From Streptomyces sp. NBC_01264 (GTDB taxonomy: Bacteria; Actinomycetota; Actinomycetes; Streptomycetales; Streptomycetaceae): DNA of 64,000 nucleotides. This document shows, in pieces, positions 1-8,992 of the stretch. The notes under the pieces are model-generated. The model was not told where the DNA came from and did not search any database. It saw only the letters and a list, made by a program, of their open reading frames with translations. Position 1 is the stretch's first letter, and the number at the start of each line of letters is the position of its first letter. The stretch is from positions 1 to 64,000 of the forward strand of contig NZ_JAPEOX010000006.1 of assembly GCF_026340675.1 (NCBI RefSeq), given 5' to 3'. The translations under genes and the position numbers were made by a program.

Positions 1-170
1 TCATGACCGCCGGCCGGTACCGCTTCGAAATGAGGGTCCGCTTCACCATCTGGAACCACATCACCGGCACCACCGGCCTGCCCGTCACGGCCTGAACAGC
101 AGACCGCCGGCACCCCACCACGCCCTGACGCGCCATCAAACGATCATGCCCTCGATAACGTGACAGTGCC
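1..170 (+). mobile_element. IS6-family element, 3' remnant
   Basis: The first 92 bases encode the last ~30 residues of an IS6-family transposase (…RFTIWNHITGTTGLPVTA, stop). The terminal inverted repeat follows, ending GATAACGTGACAGTGCC at 170. The rest of the element lies outside the window. The same C-terminal sequence and terminus recur in the other IS6 copies here. Confidence 0.85.
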
Positions 171-334
171 TCGCCGCCGGACTCCGCCACGCCTCCTCCG
201 ACCCCTTTCAGGAGGCCGGTCCGCCGATTGGAGGACTACGGCAGGGCCAGGGAGGAGGGGACGATGTCGAACCGAACCTCGAGAGACTCCGCAAAGTCGG
301 GTGCCTCCATCCCCTTCAGAAATGGAGTCAATCC

Positions 335-1510
335 ATGACTATCAAGACAACAGCTTCCAGGGTTGCCGTACTTCTCGCCACGGCCGCGCTTACCAGTGCC
401 GGTGCCGGTTCTGCCTGGGCCGCCACCCCGACCGCCACGCGGGCCGCCGGCGCGCACTACCCCAATGCCAAGACGGGCGACTACATCTTCTTCAATGGCA
501 CGCCGTGGACAGCGAGCCTGGGGCAGAACGAGGACCCCCTCTACGATCCGATCAAGATCGCACCGGGTGCAAGCGCACTCGTCACAGCTGCCCAGATGGC
601 CACTCTGGCCCCTGGTGCCGGCGCCAACGTAGTCATGGCCGTCACACCTTCGGACTACGCGAACGGCCACGATCTGGCAATCATCGACCCCCACGGCAAC
701 ACGCCAGGCGTTCAGACATGTGCCACCGGGCCCAGCGGTCTCCTGTCCGGCCTCGGCTGCATCGCGCAGAGCCCGAACGTAGTGGCCGGAGAGACGGGCC
801 CCACACAGATCTCGATCTACGGCAAGGACTCCACCAACCAGACCGCGCCGCTGACGCTCGATGCCACCGCACCCGACGGCGACGCGAACGCGATGGGCAA
901 CTTCCTGTCCGGCATGGCCCTGCTCGACCCGAACTCGATCAGCTTCACACCCGATCAGGCCAACCCTGTCAGCTGGGGCCATGGCCCGCAGGTCCTTGCC
1001 GGGTCGCCGGCCTGGAACTGCGGCGACGGTGAAGCCTCCGAGCAAATTGGCGGCCAGGTCCAGAACTCCGAGACCACCAACATCTCCAGCACGGTCTCCG
1101 TTCAGCAGCAGATCAAGCTGTTCGACACGGTCAACACCAGCATCACCGCCAGCGTGAGCGTCGGGCATGCCTGGACTACCACCGACATCACCACCCACAC
1201 CGAGACCAAGAACGTCGACCCGTGGAACGTGGGATGGATCAACTCCATCCCGAGCACCCAGAACGTCACCGGTAACGTCACGATGACCGGCGACGCCGCC
1301 CAGCCGATCAAGTTCAGCAACGTCACGTTCTCCGAGCCCGGCCGCAACGCCTCCAACAACCCCAACCTGAACTACACCTACGTCATGCACTCCCGGAAGA
1401 TGACCCAGGACGAGATCCAGACCATGTGCGGCGGCCCTGGACCGGATGGCAACCACGTCGTCGTCGGAGGCACCCTGCCCGACATCACCGCCGGCAAGAC
1501 CAGCCACTGA
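335..1510 (+). CDS. Secreted protein, possible aerolysin/ETX-MTX2-like
   Basis: A 391-residue protein of unknown function. It begins with a Sec signal peptide: Lys/Arg start, alanine-rich core, and predicted cleavage after AWA at residue 29. The ATG has a GGAG seven bases upstream. The mature N-terminal half (~45-210) is acidic and Pro/Gly-rich. The second half (~245-345) has long runs of alternating Ser/Thr and hydrophobic residues, with repeated TxT patterns and a PWNVGW motif. That pattern resembles the amphipathic beta-hairpin region of aerolysin/ETX-MTX2 pore-forming proteins. The resemblance is by eye only and is not proof of toxicity. An IS256-type terminus starts immediately after the stop codon, so the original downstream context is lost. 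Confidence 0.75.
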   Translation: MTIKTTASRVAVLLATAALTSAGAGSAWAATPTATRAAGAHYPNAKTGDYIFFNGTPWTASLGQNEDPLYDPIKIAPGASALVTAAQMATLAPGAGANVVMAVTPSDYANGHDLAIIDPHGNTPGVQTCATGPSGLLSGLGCIAQSPNVVAGETGPTQISIYGKDSTNQTAPLTLDATAPDGDANAMGNFLSGMALLDPNSISFTPDQANPVSWGHGPQVLAGSPAWNCGDGEASEQIGGQVQNSETTNISSTVSVQQQIKLFDTVNTSITASVSVGHAWTTTDITTHTETKNVDPWNVGWINSIPSTQNVTGNVTMTGDAAQPIKFSNVTFSEPGRNASNNPNLNYTYVMHSRKMTQDEIQTMCGGPGPDGNHVVVGGTLPDITAGKTSH

Positions 1511-1708
1511 GGGACTGTAAAAGTAACGGTGTAACTCTGATCATGGAGGATTGCACCTGTGACCAGCGAGAACATAGCGACACCGTCCGAGGCGGAGGCC
1601 GTGTCGGCGGGCGTGGATGACCGGTTCCTGAACGAGCTCGTGGCCCGGGCCCAGGCCGAGGGCCTGCAGCTGACGGGCGAGGGCGGTCTGCTCCAGCAGC
1701 TGACGAAG
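1511..1708 (+). pseudogene. IS256-family transposase, 5' remnant
   Basis: The segment starts with an IS terminus (GGGACTGTAAAAGTAACGG). A GTG start at 1559 follows, preceded by GGAGGA. The ~50 residues contain [10 protein letters not shown], the conserved N-terminus of mutator/IS256 transposases. Coding homology stops where an IS6 inverted repeat begins at 1709. The remaining ~350 residues are absent. Confidence 0.75.
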
Positions 1709-2247
1709 GTGCTGTCACGTTGTCGGTGGTGTGATCTCTGGGGGCGTGAGGAAGCCGTCGGCGGCTGGTTGTTCAGGCCGCGGAGGGCATGCCGGCGACG
1801 CCGGTGATCTGGTTCCAGATGGTGAAGCGGACGGTCATCTCGAGGCGGTGGCGGCCGGCGGTCATGAGGTGGCGTCCGGTTCGGAAGTGGGGCGAGATCC
1901 CGGTGAACGCGGACAGGAACCGCTGCGCCCCGCCCATGCTGCGGAAGCCTTTCATCGCACGTTCGCGCTGACGGGTGGGCTGGTGGGAGTTCTCCGCCCG
2001 GTTGTTCAAGCCCTTGTGCGAACGGTGCTCCACCGACGGCATCACCTCACGGTGCGCGGCCCCGTACGACTTCAGCTTGTCGGTGACGACCACCCGGGGC
2101 ACCCGCCCGGTAGAGGTGAGGAGCCGACGGAAGAAACGCCTGGCCGCAGCCTTGTCACGCCGGTTCTGGACGAGAATGTCGAGGACGTTCCCGTCCTGGT
2201 CGACGGCCCGCCACAAGTACTTCGACGCCCCGTTGATCTTGATGAAG
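1709..2247 (-). pseudogene. IS6-family transposase, N-terminally truncated
   Basis: The reverse-strand reading frame 2247-1773 gives FIKINGASKYLWRAVDQDGN … VVVTDKLKSYG … NNRAENSHQPTRQRE … and a normal C-terminus. It keeps the second catalytic Asp (VVVTDK) and the Glu (NNRAENSH). The part with the HTH and first catalytic Asp (KWHLDE) is missing, because another IS6 end begins exactly where the homology stops. The 1709 end carries the inverted repeat GGTGCTGTCACGTTGTCGG. Confidence 0.85.
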
Positions 2248-2768
2248 GGCACTGTCACGTTGTCGGTGGGGGTCTGGGATGATCTTGGGGTTGTCCGTCT
2301 GGGGAGGGGATCCGTTCGTGTCATCTGGGGTGCCGTCGTACGCGAATCACCGCGACCCGGTGGAGATCATTGCGCACTGCGTGTGGCTGTACTTCCGCTT
2401 CCCCCTCAGCTACCGGGAGGTGGAGGAGATGATGCTCGAGCGGGGCGTGGTCGTCTCCTACGAGACGATCCGCCGGTGGTGCCTGAAGTTCGGGCAGGCG
2501 TATGCGAACAGCCTGCGCCGCAGGCGGCCGAAACCGGGCGACAAATGACACCTGGACGAGGTCTTCATCAAGATCCGCGGGGAGCAGAAGTACCTGTGGC
2601 GGGCCGTGGACGCCGACGGCAACGTCCTGGACATCCTGGTCCAGAGCCGTCGTGACAAGGCTGCGGCCACGCGTTTCTTCCGCCGGCTCCTCACCACCAC
2701 CGGGCAGGTGCCCCGGGTGGTCGTCACCGACAAGCTCAAGTCCTACGGCGCCGCGCACCGCGAGGTGC
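2248..2768 (+). pseudogene. IS6-family transposase with nonsense codon, 3'-truncated
   Basis: A left inverted repeat (GGCACTGTCACGTTGTCGG) is followed by a likely GTG start at 2318 behind GGGGAGGGG. The frame reads SSGVPSYANHRDPVEII … VSYETIRRWC … RRRPKPGDK, then TGA where other copies have TGG (KWHLDE). This removes the Trp just before the first catalytic Asp. The frame continues after the stop through VVVTDKLKSYGAAHREV and then loses homology at about 2768. Inactive. Confidence 0.85.
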
Positions 2769-3109
2769 CCGACAGGCCCTCCTCGAAGCCGCCTTCCACG
2801 AGCGATCTACTGGCCGTGTCCTTGGCGCAGTCGTACGCGTTGGAGGGCATGACGCGTGCACGAGGCTGGACCCCCACGTTGGGTCCTGTGCGGTCCGCGG
2901 CTCCGATTCCTGCGCGGCGTCGGAGCCGTGGCAGTTTCCCCGGCGCCGAAGGTCCCTGATCTCCCGAGCGGTCGGGGCCTTCGTGCTGTGGGAGCTGTCC
3001 CGTGCGGGCTTGGTGATGGGGGCTGTCGGACCGGGGGCCCAACCACGGTGCCCGTCCGACAGCCTCGGAAGCGCGGCGAAATCGCCATCGCGGAACTATT
3101 GGGGCGGAA
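2769..3109. other. No recognisable gene
   Basis: About 340 GC-rich bases between the truncated IS6 element and the next reading frame. All frames are arginine/proline-rich, as expected for antisense or non-coding high-GC DNA. I see no RNA gene, repeat or inverted repeat that I can support. Confidence 0.4.
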
Positions 3110-3310
3110 TCAGCGGCTGGGCCAGGGGTAGCGGCGGGCGAGGATCGTCCCCTCCTCGTCCGCGCGGCCTGGCACCAAGCGGCCGGCACTCTTCCAGTGC
3201 TCGGGGAGCTCGCTGAAGATCGGTTCCAGGTCGGGGCGCGGAACCGCCGGTGGTTGAAGAGGTGTCTTCAGGGGCTGCCCTGGCCTGAGGTCTTCACGCT
3301 GTATGCCCAC
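3110..3310 (-). CDS. Unrecognised small ORF or 3' gene fragment
   Basis: The reverse frame ends …IFSELPEHWKSAGRLVPG … ARRYPWPSR with a TGA stop at 3110. Its third-position GC is high, unlike neighbouring frames, so it is probably coding. The apparent GTG start lies inside the hairpin downstream of the EF-hand gene, so this may be the 3' end of a gene whose beginning was lost. No family recognised. Confidence 0.3.
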   Translation of the reverse strand: MGIQREDLRPGQPLKTPLQPPAVPRPDLEPIFSELPEHWKSAGRLVPGRADEEGTILARRYPWPSR

Positions 3311-3334
3311 ACCAGCAGTGGTGTGGGCATACAG
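3299..3334 (-). terminator. Hairpin downstream of the EF-hand gene
   Basis: A perfect 16-bp stem with a 4-base GCAG loop (arms 3299-3314 and 3319-3334) lies 25 bp past the stop of the EF-hand gene. It has no clear U-tract, which is common for Streptomyces hairpin terminators. Confidence 0.6.
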
Positions 3335-3358
3335 GCCTGTGCCGCATTTAGGGGTTCG

Positions 3359-3910
3359 TCAGTCGGCGATCCTGCCGAAGAGGTGGTTGGCGGGAGCGTC
3401 TGGATTGTTGCCGTAGAAGAACTCCGTGAGTGCTTGGTGGAATTCGCCGCGGTCCAGCGCGCCGGAGCCGTCCCGGTCCAAAGCGGTGAAGACGGCGGCG
3501 CAGTCGTCTCCGGGAACGCCGGCGACCGAGTCGAACATCTGCTGGAACTCCGCCTGGTCGATCTTGCCGTCTGCGTTGAGATCGACGAGGTCGAAGAAGC
3601 AGTTGGTGACCGGCTCGATCTGTTCCGGGTACAGGGCGGGGTCGGTCAGGACCCGCCTGAATCCTTCCGTCATCTCCCGCAGGTCGACCTTGCCGTCACC
3701 GTCCTGGTCCATGGGGGCGATCACGTTGGTCCAGAACGCGTCCATGCCATCGGTGAGCAGACGGGCGGTCGCGGGGGCCGGCGTGGTGCTGCGGGCGGCG
3801 ATGTAGCGCTCGCTCATCATGCGGACGTCCCGCTGGGTGATGAACCCGTCGCCGTCGATGTCGGCGCCCCTGAACCACTGGCCGTACTTGAGGTCTTGAA
3901 GTGCAGTCAC
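3359..3910 (-). CDS. EF-hand calcium-binding protein (calerythrin-like)
   Basis: A 183-residue, probably cytoplasmic protein with four EF-hand loops: residues 17-28 (DIDGDGFITQRD), 68-79 (DQDGDGKVDLRE), 110-121 (DLNADGKIDQAE) and 145-156 (DRDGSGALDRGE). Loops 2-4 end in the canonical bidentate Glu; loop 1 ends in Asp, which usually weakens or alters calcium affinity. Size and spacing match actinobacterial calerythrin/sarcoplasmic-type proteins, which buffer or sense calcium. No signal peptide is seen. The GTG start lacks a strong ribosome site. It lies 137 bp downstream of the molybdoenzyme gene on the same strand. Confidence 0.88.
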   Translation of the reverse strand: MTALQDLKYGQWFRGADIDGDGFITQRDVRMMSERYIAARSTTPAPATARLLTDGMDAFWTNVIAPMDQDGDGKVDLREMTEGFRRVLTDPALYPEQIEPVTNCFFDLVDLNADGKIDQAEFQQMFDSVAGVPGDDCAAVFTALDRDGSGALDRGEFHQALTEFFYGNNPDAPANHLFGRIAD

Positions 3911-4047
3911 AAATGCGCACAGTATTCATACGGTTACTCAAGCGCAAACGTGCATGTGGAGAGCCTCCCGGCAGGCGGGCGCAGCCTGCCACGCACGTGA
4001 CGATGGAGGGCGCGGAGATCGGCCCGAAGAGGCCTGCAACATTCGTG

Positions 4048-6360
4048 TCAGTGTTCGATATCGGGTGGTGTGAAGGCGAGCACCTCAGGAGGGGGATCGG
4101 CGTACGGCTCGACGTCGACCAGCGCACTGAGGGCGCTGGGCCCTTGGGAGAGGCGCGAGCAAGGCCGATCTGCCGTGAGGACGTTCGGATTGCCGTGGCG
4201 GTCCAAGGTTCCGCTCAGGCCCGGCTGGACCGGATCCCACCATGCTCCGGTGGACAGTTGTACGACGCCTGGCATGACGTCGTCCGACAGGACTGCGCCC
4301 GCGAGGCAGCTGCCGCGGTCGTTGAAGACGCGTACGATCATGCCGTTCTCGATGCCACGCGACGCGGCGTCCGATGAGTTGAGGGTCACGGGCTCACGGC
4401 CACGGATCTTCGAATCGAGGCTGTGGCCGCCGTTGTCGTACTGGCTGTGCAGGCGCGAGGCGGGCTGGTTCGAGATCAGATGCAGTGGGAATCGGTCCGC
4501 CAGGTCAGCGTGGAGCCACTCTGCCGGCTCGTACCAGGTCGGATGCCCGGCGCAGTCGTCGTAGCCGAACGAGTCGATCTCCTCGGAGAAGATCTCGATC
4601 CTGCCCGACGGGGTCTGCAGGGGGAAACGCCGTGGATCCGAGCGGAGTGCCTCGAAGCTCCCGGGAAACGGTCCGGCCAGCGCCGGCAGCTCAGCGGTGG
4701 AGCTGCGCCAGAATTCCTCGAAACTCGGCAAGGCGGCCTCGTCGCCGAGCTCGGCTCTCGTCTGCTCGTAAAGGTGCCGGACCCATTCGGTCTCGGAACG
4801 CGACTGTGTGAACTCCTTCTCGTATTCGAGCCGGGCGGCCAGGGCGGCGAAGATCTGGTGGTCGGTGCGCGACTCGCCTTCCGGCTCGCGGACCTTGGGC
4901 ATCGCGACGAGGTGGGGGTCGGAGAATCCGGCTGCGAAGTCGTCGCGCTCCAGCCCGGTGGCGACGGGCAGGACGATGTCCGCGAACTTGGCCGTGGTGT
5001 TCCACCAGGCTTCGTGAACGATCACCGTGTCGGGCCTCTGCCAGGCACGGGTCAACCGGTGCAGGTCCTGGTGGTGGTGGAACGGGTTTCCTCCGCACCA
5101 GTACACGAGGCGCAGCTCGGGCAAGGTGAGCCGTTGCCCGTCGTAGTCGATGGTCTTCCCCGGATGCAGCAGGGTGTCGGCGATCCTTGCGACCGGGATG
5201 AAGTCCGCAACGGGGTTGGACACCGCCGGAATCGTTGCCACCGAGGGGCGTCCTGGGGCGACCCCAGTCGCGTCCATCGTCGCGTAACCTGCGCCCCAGC
5301 CGCAGCCGGGCCGGCCCATAGAGCCGGCCATGGCGGCCAGTACGACGGACATCCAGATCGGCTGTTCGCCGTGGTCCGCCCGTTGCACCGCGTAGTTGAC
5401 CATGATGAGGGAACGCTGTGTGGTCAGGCGGCGTGCTAGGTCCGTGAGCGTGTCGCGGCTGATGCCCGTGATCTCCGCTGCCCATGCGGCGTCCTTGGGG
5501 ACGCCGTCGAGTTCGCCGAGCAGGTAGGAGGCGAAGCGGTCGAACCCGGTGCAGCACCGGCGCAGGAAGTCCTCGTCGTGCCACCCGTTGACCAGCATCG
5601 TGTGGGCGATGCCGAGCATCGCGGCGGTGTCGGTGTTGGGGATGACGGGCAGCCACTCGGCGTCGAGGAAGCCGGCGACGTCGCTGCGGATAGGGCTGAC
5701 GTTCACGAACCGCACCCCGGCTTCACGGCACTGGCGCTGCAGGTCCTGCGTCTGGTGCCTGGCCAGCCCACCAGGGTTGATCTGGCTGTTCTTCAGGGCC
5801 AGCCCCCCGAACGCCACCACGAGCTCGCACTTCTCGGCTATCTCGTGCCACATCGGCATCCGGGACTGGTAGCTCCACGGATGCCCGCCGATCACGTGGG
5901 GGAGGATGACCTCCAAAGCCGCGGTGCTGTACGTGTTCCGCGAATCGGTGTATCCCCCGCCTAACGACAGGAACCGGTGGAGTTGCCCCTGCGCGTTGTG
6001 GAACGCGCCCGCACTCGCCCAGCCGTAGGACCCGCCGAACACCGCACTGTCCCCGTACTGTGAACGCACCCGAGACAGTTCATTACTGACCAGGGTGAGC
6101 GCGTCGTCCCAGCTCACTTCCACGAAGGCGTCCGCGCCTCTGGCCGTGTCGTGGACGCGCGGCAGGCCGTTCAGCCAGCCCTTGCGCACCGCGGGGCGCA
6201 ACACGCGAGCGTGGTCGTTGGCGGCCGTCACCATTCCGGGGCCGATAGGCGACGGTGCAGGGTCGTCGCTCGTCGGCTCGATTCGCACCAACCGGCCGGA
6301 TTCGACCACCGCGACAAAACTGCCCCAGTGCGTCGCAACCGACATGCGTCGTTCCACCAT
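4048..6360 (-). CDS. BisC/TorA-type molybdopterin oxidoreductase (sulfoxide/N-oxide reductase)
   Basis: About 770 residues, the usual length of biotin/methionine sulfoxide reductase. It belongs to the DMSO-reductase family that binds bis-MGD molybdenum. Near residues 109-118 it has GGSYGWASAG, whose Ser (about 116) corresponds to the molybdenum-ligating Ser of DMSO/TMAO/biotin-sulfoxide reductases. There is no N-terminal Cys cluster for an FeS centre and no twin-arginine signal, so a soluble cytoplasmic BisC-like enzyme is more likely than periplasmic TorA. The C-terminal part carries the molydopterin-dinucleotide-binding domain (SNQPASRLHSQYDNG…). The true substrate cannot be read from sequence. 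I prefer the ATG at 6360; GTG at 6399 or ATG at 6345 are alternatives. Confidence 0.88.
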   Translation of the reverse strand: MVERRMSVATHWGSFVAVVESGRLVRIEPTSDDPAPSPIGPGMVTAANDHARVLRPAVRKGWLNGLPRVHDTARGADAFVEVSWDDALTLVSNELSRVRSQYGDSAVFGGSYGWASAGAFHNAQGQLHRFLSLGGGYTDSRNTYSTAALEVILPHVIGGHPWSYQSRMPMWHEIAEKCELVVAFGGLALKNSQINPGGLARHQTQDLQRQCREAGVRFVNVSPIRSDVAGFLDAEWLPVIPNTDTAAMLGIAHTMLVNGWHDEDFLRRCCTGFDRFASYLLGELDGVPKDAAWAAEITGISRDTLTDLARRLTTQRSLIMVNYAVQRADHGEQPIWMSVVLAAMAGSMGRPGCGWGAGYATMDATGVAPGRPSVATIPAVSNPVADFIPVARIADTLLHPGKTIDYDGQRLTLPELRLVYWCGGNPFHHHQDLHRLTRAWQRPDTVIVHEAWWNTTAKFADIVLPVATGLERDDFAAGFSDPHLVAMPKVREPEGESRTDHQIFAALAARLEYEKEFTQSRSETEWVRHLYEQTRAELGDEAALPSFEEFWRSSTAELPALAGPFPGSFEALRSDPRRFPLQTPSGRIEIFSEEIDSFGYDDCAGHPTWYEPAEWLHADLADRFPLHLISNQPASRLHSQYDNGGHSLDSKIRGREPVTLNSSDAASRGIENGMIVRVFNDRGSCLAGAVLSDDVMPGVVQLSTGAWWDPVQPGLSGTLDRHGNPNVLTADRPCSRLSQGPSALSALVDVEPYADPPPEVLAFTPPDIEH

Positions 6361-7144
6361 GCACCAACCCCACCCTGGAAGTTTCCCCTGCTCCCGCACA
6401 GCGGCTGCCTACGTCACAGGGACCCCCTGTCCAGCCGACGGTCCGCAGGGCAGAGACTTCCCCTGAGGCCTGCTGATCAACCCCACCTGTCAGTGTTTCG
6501 GCGCCGGCGCAGGGGCGTGCCCCTGGTGGCCGCTCCGCGGATCGTGGCGAGTGCCGTCCGCTCCCGCCGCACCCCCTTACCCCGGTCGTCGTCCCCGGCT
6601 CGCTCGGTGGTGCGCCGCCCAGTCCGATCCGGTCATGCCCGCGCGGGGCCGGCGGGCCGCGTCGGCGCGCGGGACAGGCCGCGCCGAGCAGCCGGGAGCG
6701 GATGAAGCCGGGTCGGGTGTTCACCCTGGCGCGTGGTCCCGAAGGCGGCCGGCCCCTCGGCCAGGGGGCCCGGCTCCAGGGCATCGCTCGATCCTGGGCC
6801 GGGCCCCAGGCCCGGATGTGTGCCGCGGGCTGGGCCCACAGCTGTCTCACCGACCAACACCCGCCCCGCCAGGGACGGCCAGGTGGCCGTCATCGACTAC
6901 GCGCTGGCCTACGCTTCCCGCCCCCGACACGGCTTGCCTGCGAGCTCCGAGCCGGTGGTGCGCCGGGAGTGCACAGGGCCGGGGCCGTGACCAGGATGCG
7001 CTCCGGGAGCCTACCGAGTCACCCGCTGGGGCGGTCTCCCGCATGAGGAGGACGAAGCAGACGATACGGATATCGAGGGAACTACCCCGGCATCCATGCC
7101 GACCAGGGTGGTTCTACCGAGAACTGTCCGATCGGGAGTGCGAG
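6361..7144. other. Intergenic region, no supported gene
   Basis: Nearly 800 GC-rich bases upstream of the divergent bisC-like gene and the cold-shock-like gene. The overlapping frames here have arginine/proline-rich translations and conflicting codon bias. It presumably contains divergent promoters, but I cannot point to convincing -35/-10 boxes. Confidence 0.4.
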
Positions 7145-7369
7145 ATGCAGGAAGCCGAGACACTTGAGGAGCGTGTCATGGGGTTCGTTCGGTGGTGGGA
7201 CCGGGAGCAGGGCAGGGGCGAGATCATCCCTTTGGACTCGCAGGTCCCGGTCCCCGTGGTCCGGGCCGACCTGCGGAGCAGGTCGGGGAGCCTGTCCGCG
7301 GGCCAGCAGGTCACCTTCACCCTCGAACTGGGCCCCACACGCTTCGAAGCCAGAGACGTTCGCCCCTGA
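7145..7369 (+). CDS. Divergent cold-shock-domain-like protein
   Basis: A 74-residue protein. From residue 12 it follows the CspA layout: MGFVRWWDREQGRGEIIP aligns with MTGIVKWFN…KGFGFITP. It is followed by a PVPVVRADL strand and SLSAGQQVTFTLELGPTRFEARDV, matching the C-terminal …EGQKVSFTIE…A.NV. The nucleic-acid-binding RNP1 (KGFGFI) is reduced to QGRGEI and RNP2 (VFVHF) to VPVVR, so the surface aromatics are lost. The fold may be kept while RNA binding is altered or abolished. Start could be 7145 or the internal ATG at 7178. Confidence 0.6.
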   Translation: MQEAETLEERVMGFVRWWDREQGRGEIIPLDSQVPVPVVRADLRSRSGSLSAGQQVTFTLELGPTRFEARDVRP

Positions 7370-7476
7370 CCTGCCACGCCCCGCCCCTCACAGACTCCAG
7401 CCGACACGGCCACAGCCATGCTGCACACTGCACGGCACCGTCCGGCTCCTCCCGTCCTCGCGGAAAGACCTCGTCA

Positions 7477-7702
7477 TGACCGGCAGCCCCGTCCACCTCA
7501 TCCACATCGCCGACGTACTGGAACGCGCTCTGTGCGCAGTCAGCAAGCCGGACGGCGGACCAGCGCTGATCGTGCCAGTCGTCCTGGCCGACGGCACCCG
7601 CGGGGCCTGGCCATGTCGGAGCTGGTGGCCGCCCGTCTGTGGGGTGCTCTCGACGGCCGCGACCCCGCCCTGCTCGACACACCACCCGCACACAGCCCCT
7701 GA
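7477..7702 (+). pseudogene. Small ORF, apparently frameshifted
   Basis: A frame starting MTGSPVHLIHIADVLERAL … LADGTRGA looks coding for ~44 codons. A plausible continuation (AMSELVAARLWGALDGRDPALL…) lies in the +2 frame from about 7610 to the stop at 7702. This fits a single-base frameshift in a ~75-residue gene. I do not recognise the family. Confidence 0.3.
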
Positions 7703-8405
7703 GGAGCAGACAGATACAGGTCCGCGGAGCGCGTCTTGGCGAACGCTGCGCCATGGTCAGGTGCCATGGACTCCAAGCCGCCCGGGAGAGGCTGGCCGGC
7801 GACTTCGAGCCTCATGCCCCGGAAAGCCCTGAGGTCAGGAGGGGGGACCTGCGCTGAGCGGCAGAGGATGCTGCACTCCAACACGAGTACGACGGCATCG
7901 AGGGCACCTGATCCGGTTGGTCTCGTCGATCGCGGCGAGGACCTCAGCAGGAGCAGTATGAGGTCCAGACCACCGTACGGTCTGGGTCGGCGCCTCGACC
8001 TGTGAGCCCAGCGGCCCGCGTGGGTTTCAGCGGGCGGTGTATCCGCCGTCGACGAGCTCCGCAGCTGGACGCGAACCGTGGTGACGGCCGGGGTAGTGCC
8101 ACCGCGTTGCCCCGGCATGCGGGTGGGTGCCCCCGCCGACTGAAGCACCCACAACGATCAACCCGGCCCGCGCGGCGGCGCGTTTGCCCGGAGCTCGGGA
8201 AAGCCGGGCGGCAGGACTGATCCCCGTACAGGTAACGAACGCGAGGAGAACCGGTTTTGCACTGGAAGTCCGCAACACCCATGGGATCGAATCGAACAGG
8301 GTCGGGAAGGTGACTCCTTCCGGGTTTTTCGCTCGCGCTTCGTCTGCGAGGCCGGTCCGCCGCCAGTGACCATGGGGGCCTTGTCCAGTCGGTGAGAGGA
8401 CCCTG
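7703..8405. other. Intergenic, no supported gene
   Basis: About 700 bases of high-GC sequence without a frame that shows a ribosome site, codon bias and a recognisable product together. It must contain the promoter of the operon starting at 8406. Confidence 0.4.
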
Positions 8406-8699
8406 GTGCCCGACCGTTTCGACCCTGTTCTCGACGCCGCCTGGGAGACGGCGGTATGCCGCCTGGCGTCCGGAGCGGAGGTCCTCGGCGGCGTCTACCC
8501 GATGTCCCTGGCCGGCGGGGTGGTCCTGCTCGCGGTAGCAGACGACGAGAGCCGCGCGGCCCTGGAGACGGCGGAATGGAAGCCCCGCCTGCTCATCCTC
8601 CTCGGTGAATGCCTCGGAGCCAGCCGCAACGTCACCGCCCTGGCCGGGGTCGTTGACCATCATCAGCAGGAACCGTCCTTCAGAACGGTTCCGCGGTGA
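8406..8699 (+). CDS. Small protein resembling DnaA domain I or DUF721
   Basis: A 97-residue protein with a GTG start and a GAGAGGA ribosome site five bases upstream. The order of features (W at 13, amphipathic helix, GGVVLLAVADDESRAALE, KPRLLILLGECLG, then a short beta strand VTALAGVVD) resembles the small N-terminal domain of DnaA and also DUF721/DciA-like proteins. Both are replication-associated KH-like folds. No AAA+ or DNA-binding domain follows. The stop overlaps the start of the next gene (GTGA), implying translational coupling. Family assignment is a by-eye inference. Confidence 0.55.
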   Translation: MPDRFDPVLDAAWETAVCRLASGAEVLGGVYPMSLAGGVVLLAVADDESRAALETAEWKPRLLILLGECLGASRNVTALAGVVDHHQQEPSFRTVPR

Positions 8700-8944
8700 A
8701 CACCGGGCCGCCCGAAGCCGCGAGCCACCGCACGGCCCACCCCGCGGGCAGGGGCACTGCCCGCACTGCTGGGGCGGAGGAACCCGCAGACGCGACACCG
8801 TTCGCGGATCCTCATAGAGACCGCAGCGCGACGCCCATCTACGACACGGTGGAACGGCTGTGGATTCGGCAGGGCCGCGAGGTCCCCCGCGGTGCGCCGC
8901 ACGTACGGGAAGATCAGACCTGCGACCTGTTCCACCGGGCCTGA
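8696..8944 (+). CDS. Hypothetical protein coupled to upstream gene
   Basis: An 82-residue ORF whose GTG start overlaps the preceding stop in a GTGA quartet. The N-terminal ~45 residues are Pro/Ala/Arg-rich and look disordered. The C-terminal part, ATPIYDTVERLWIRQGREVPR, resembles a short helix seen in small actinobacterial regulatory proteins. Function unknown; the coupling is the main evidence that it is real. Confidence 0.42.
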   Translation: MNTGPPEAASHRTAHPAGRGTARTAGAEEPADATPFADPHRDRSATPIYDTVERLWIRQGREVPRGAPHVREDQTCDLFHRA

Positions 8945-8992
8945 CCCGACCTTCTGGCCCTCTGTCACAAACCGCCCGGTCGACACGCTCTA

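Noticed and set aside
236..1507. 423-codon reverse frame opposite the secreted protein
   Set aside because: Gly/Val/Arg-rich antisense shadow; the forward frame has a ribosome site, signal peptide and better codon bias.
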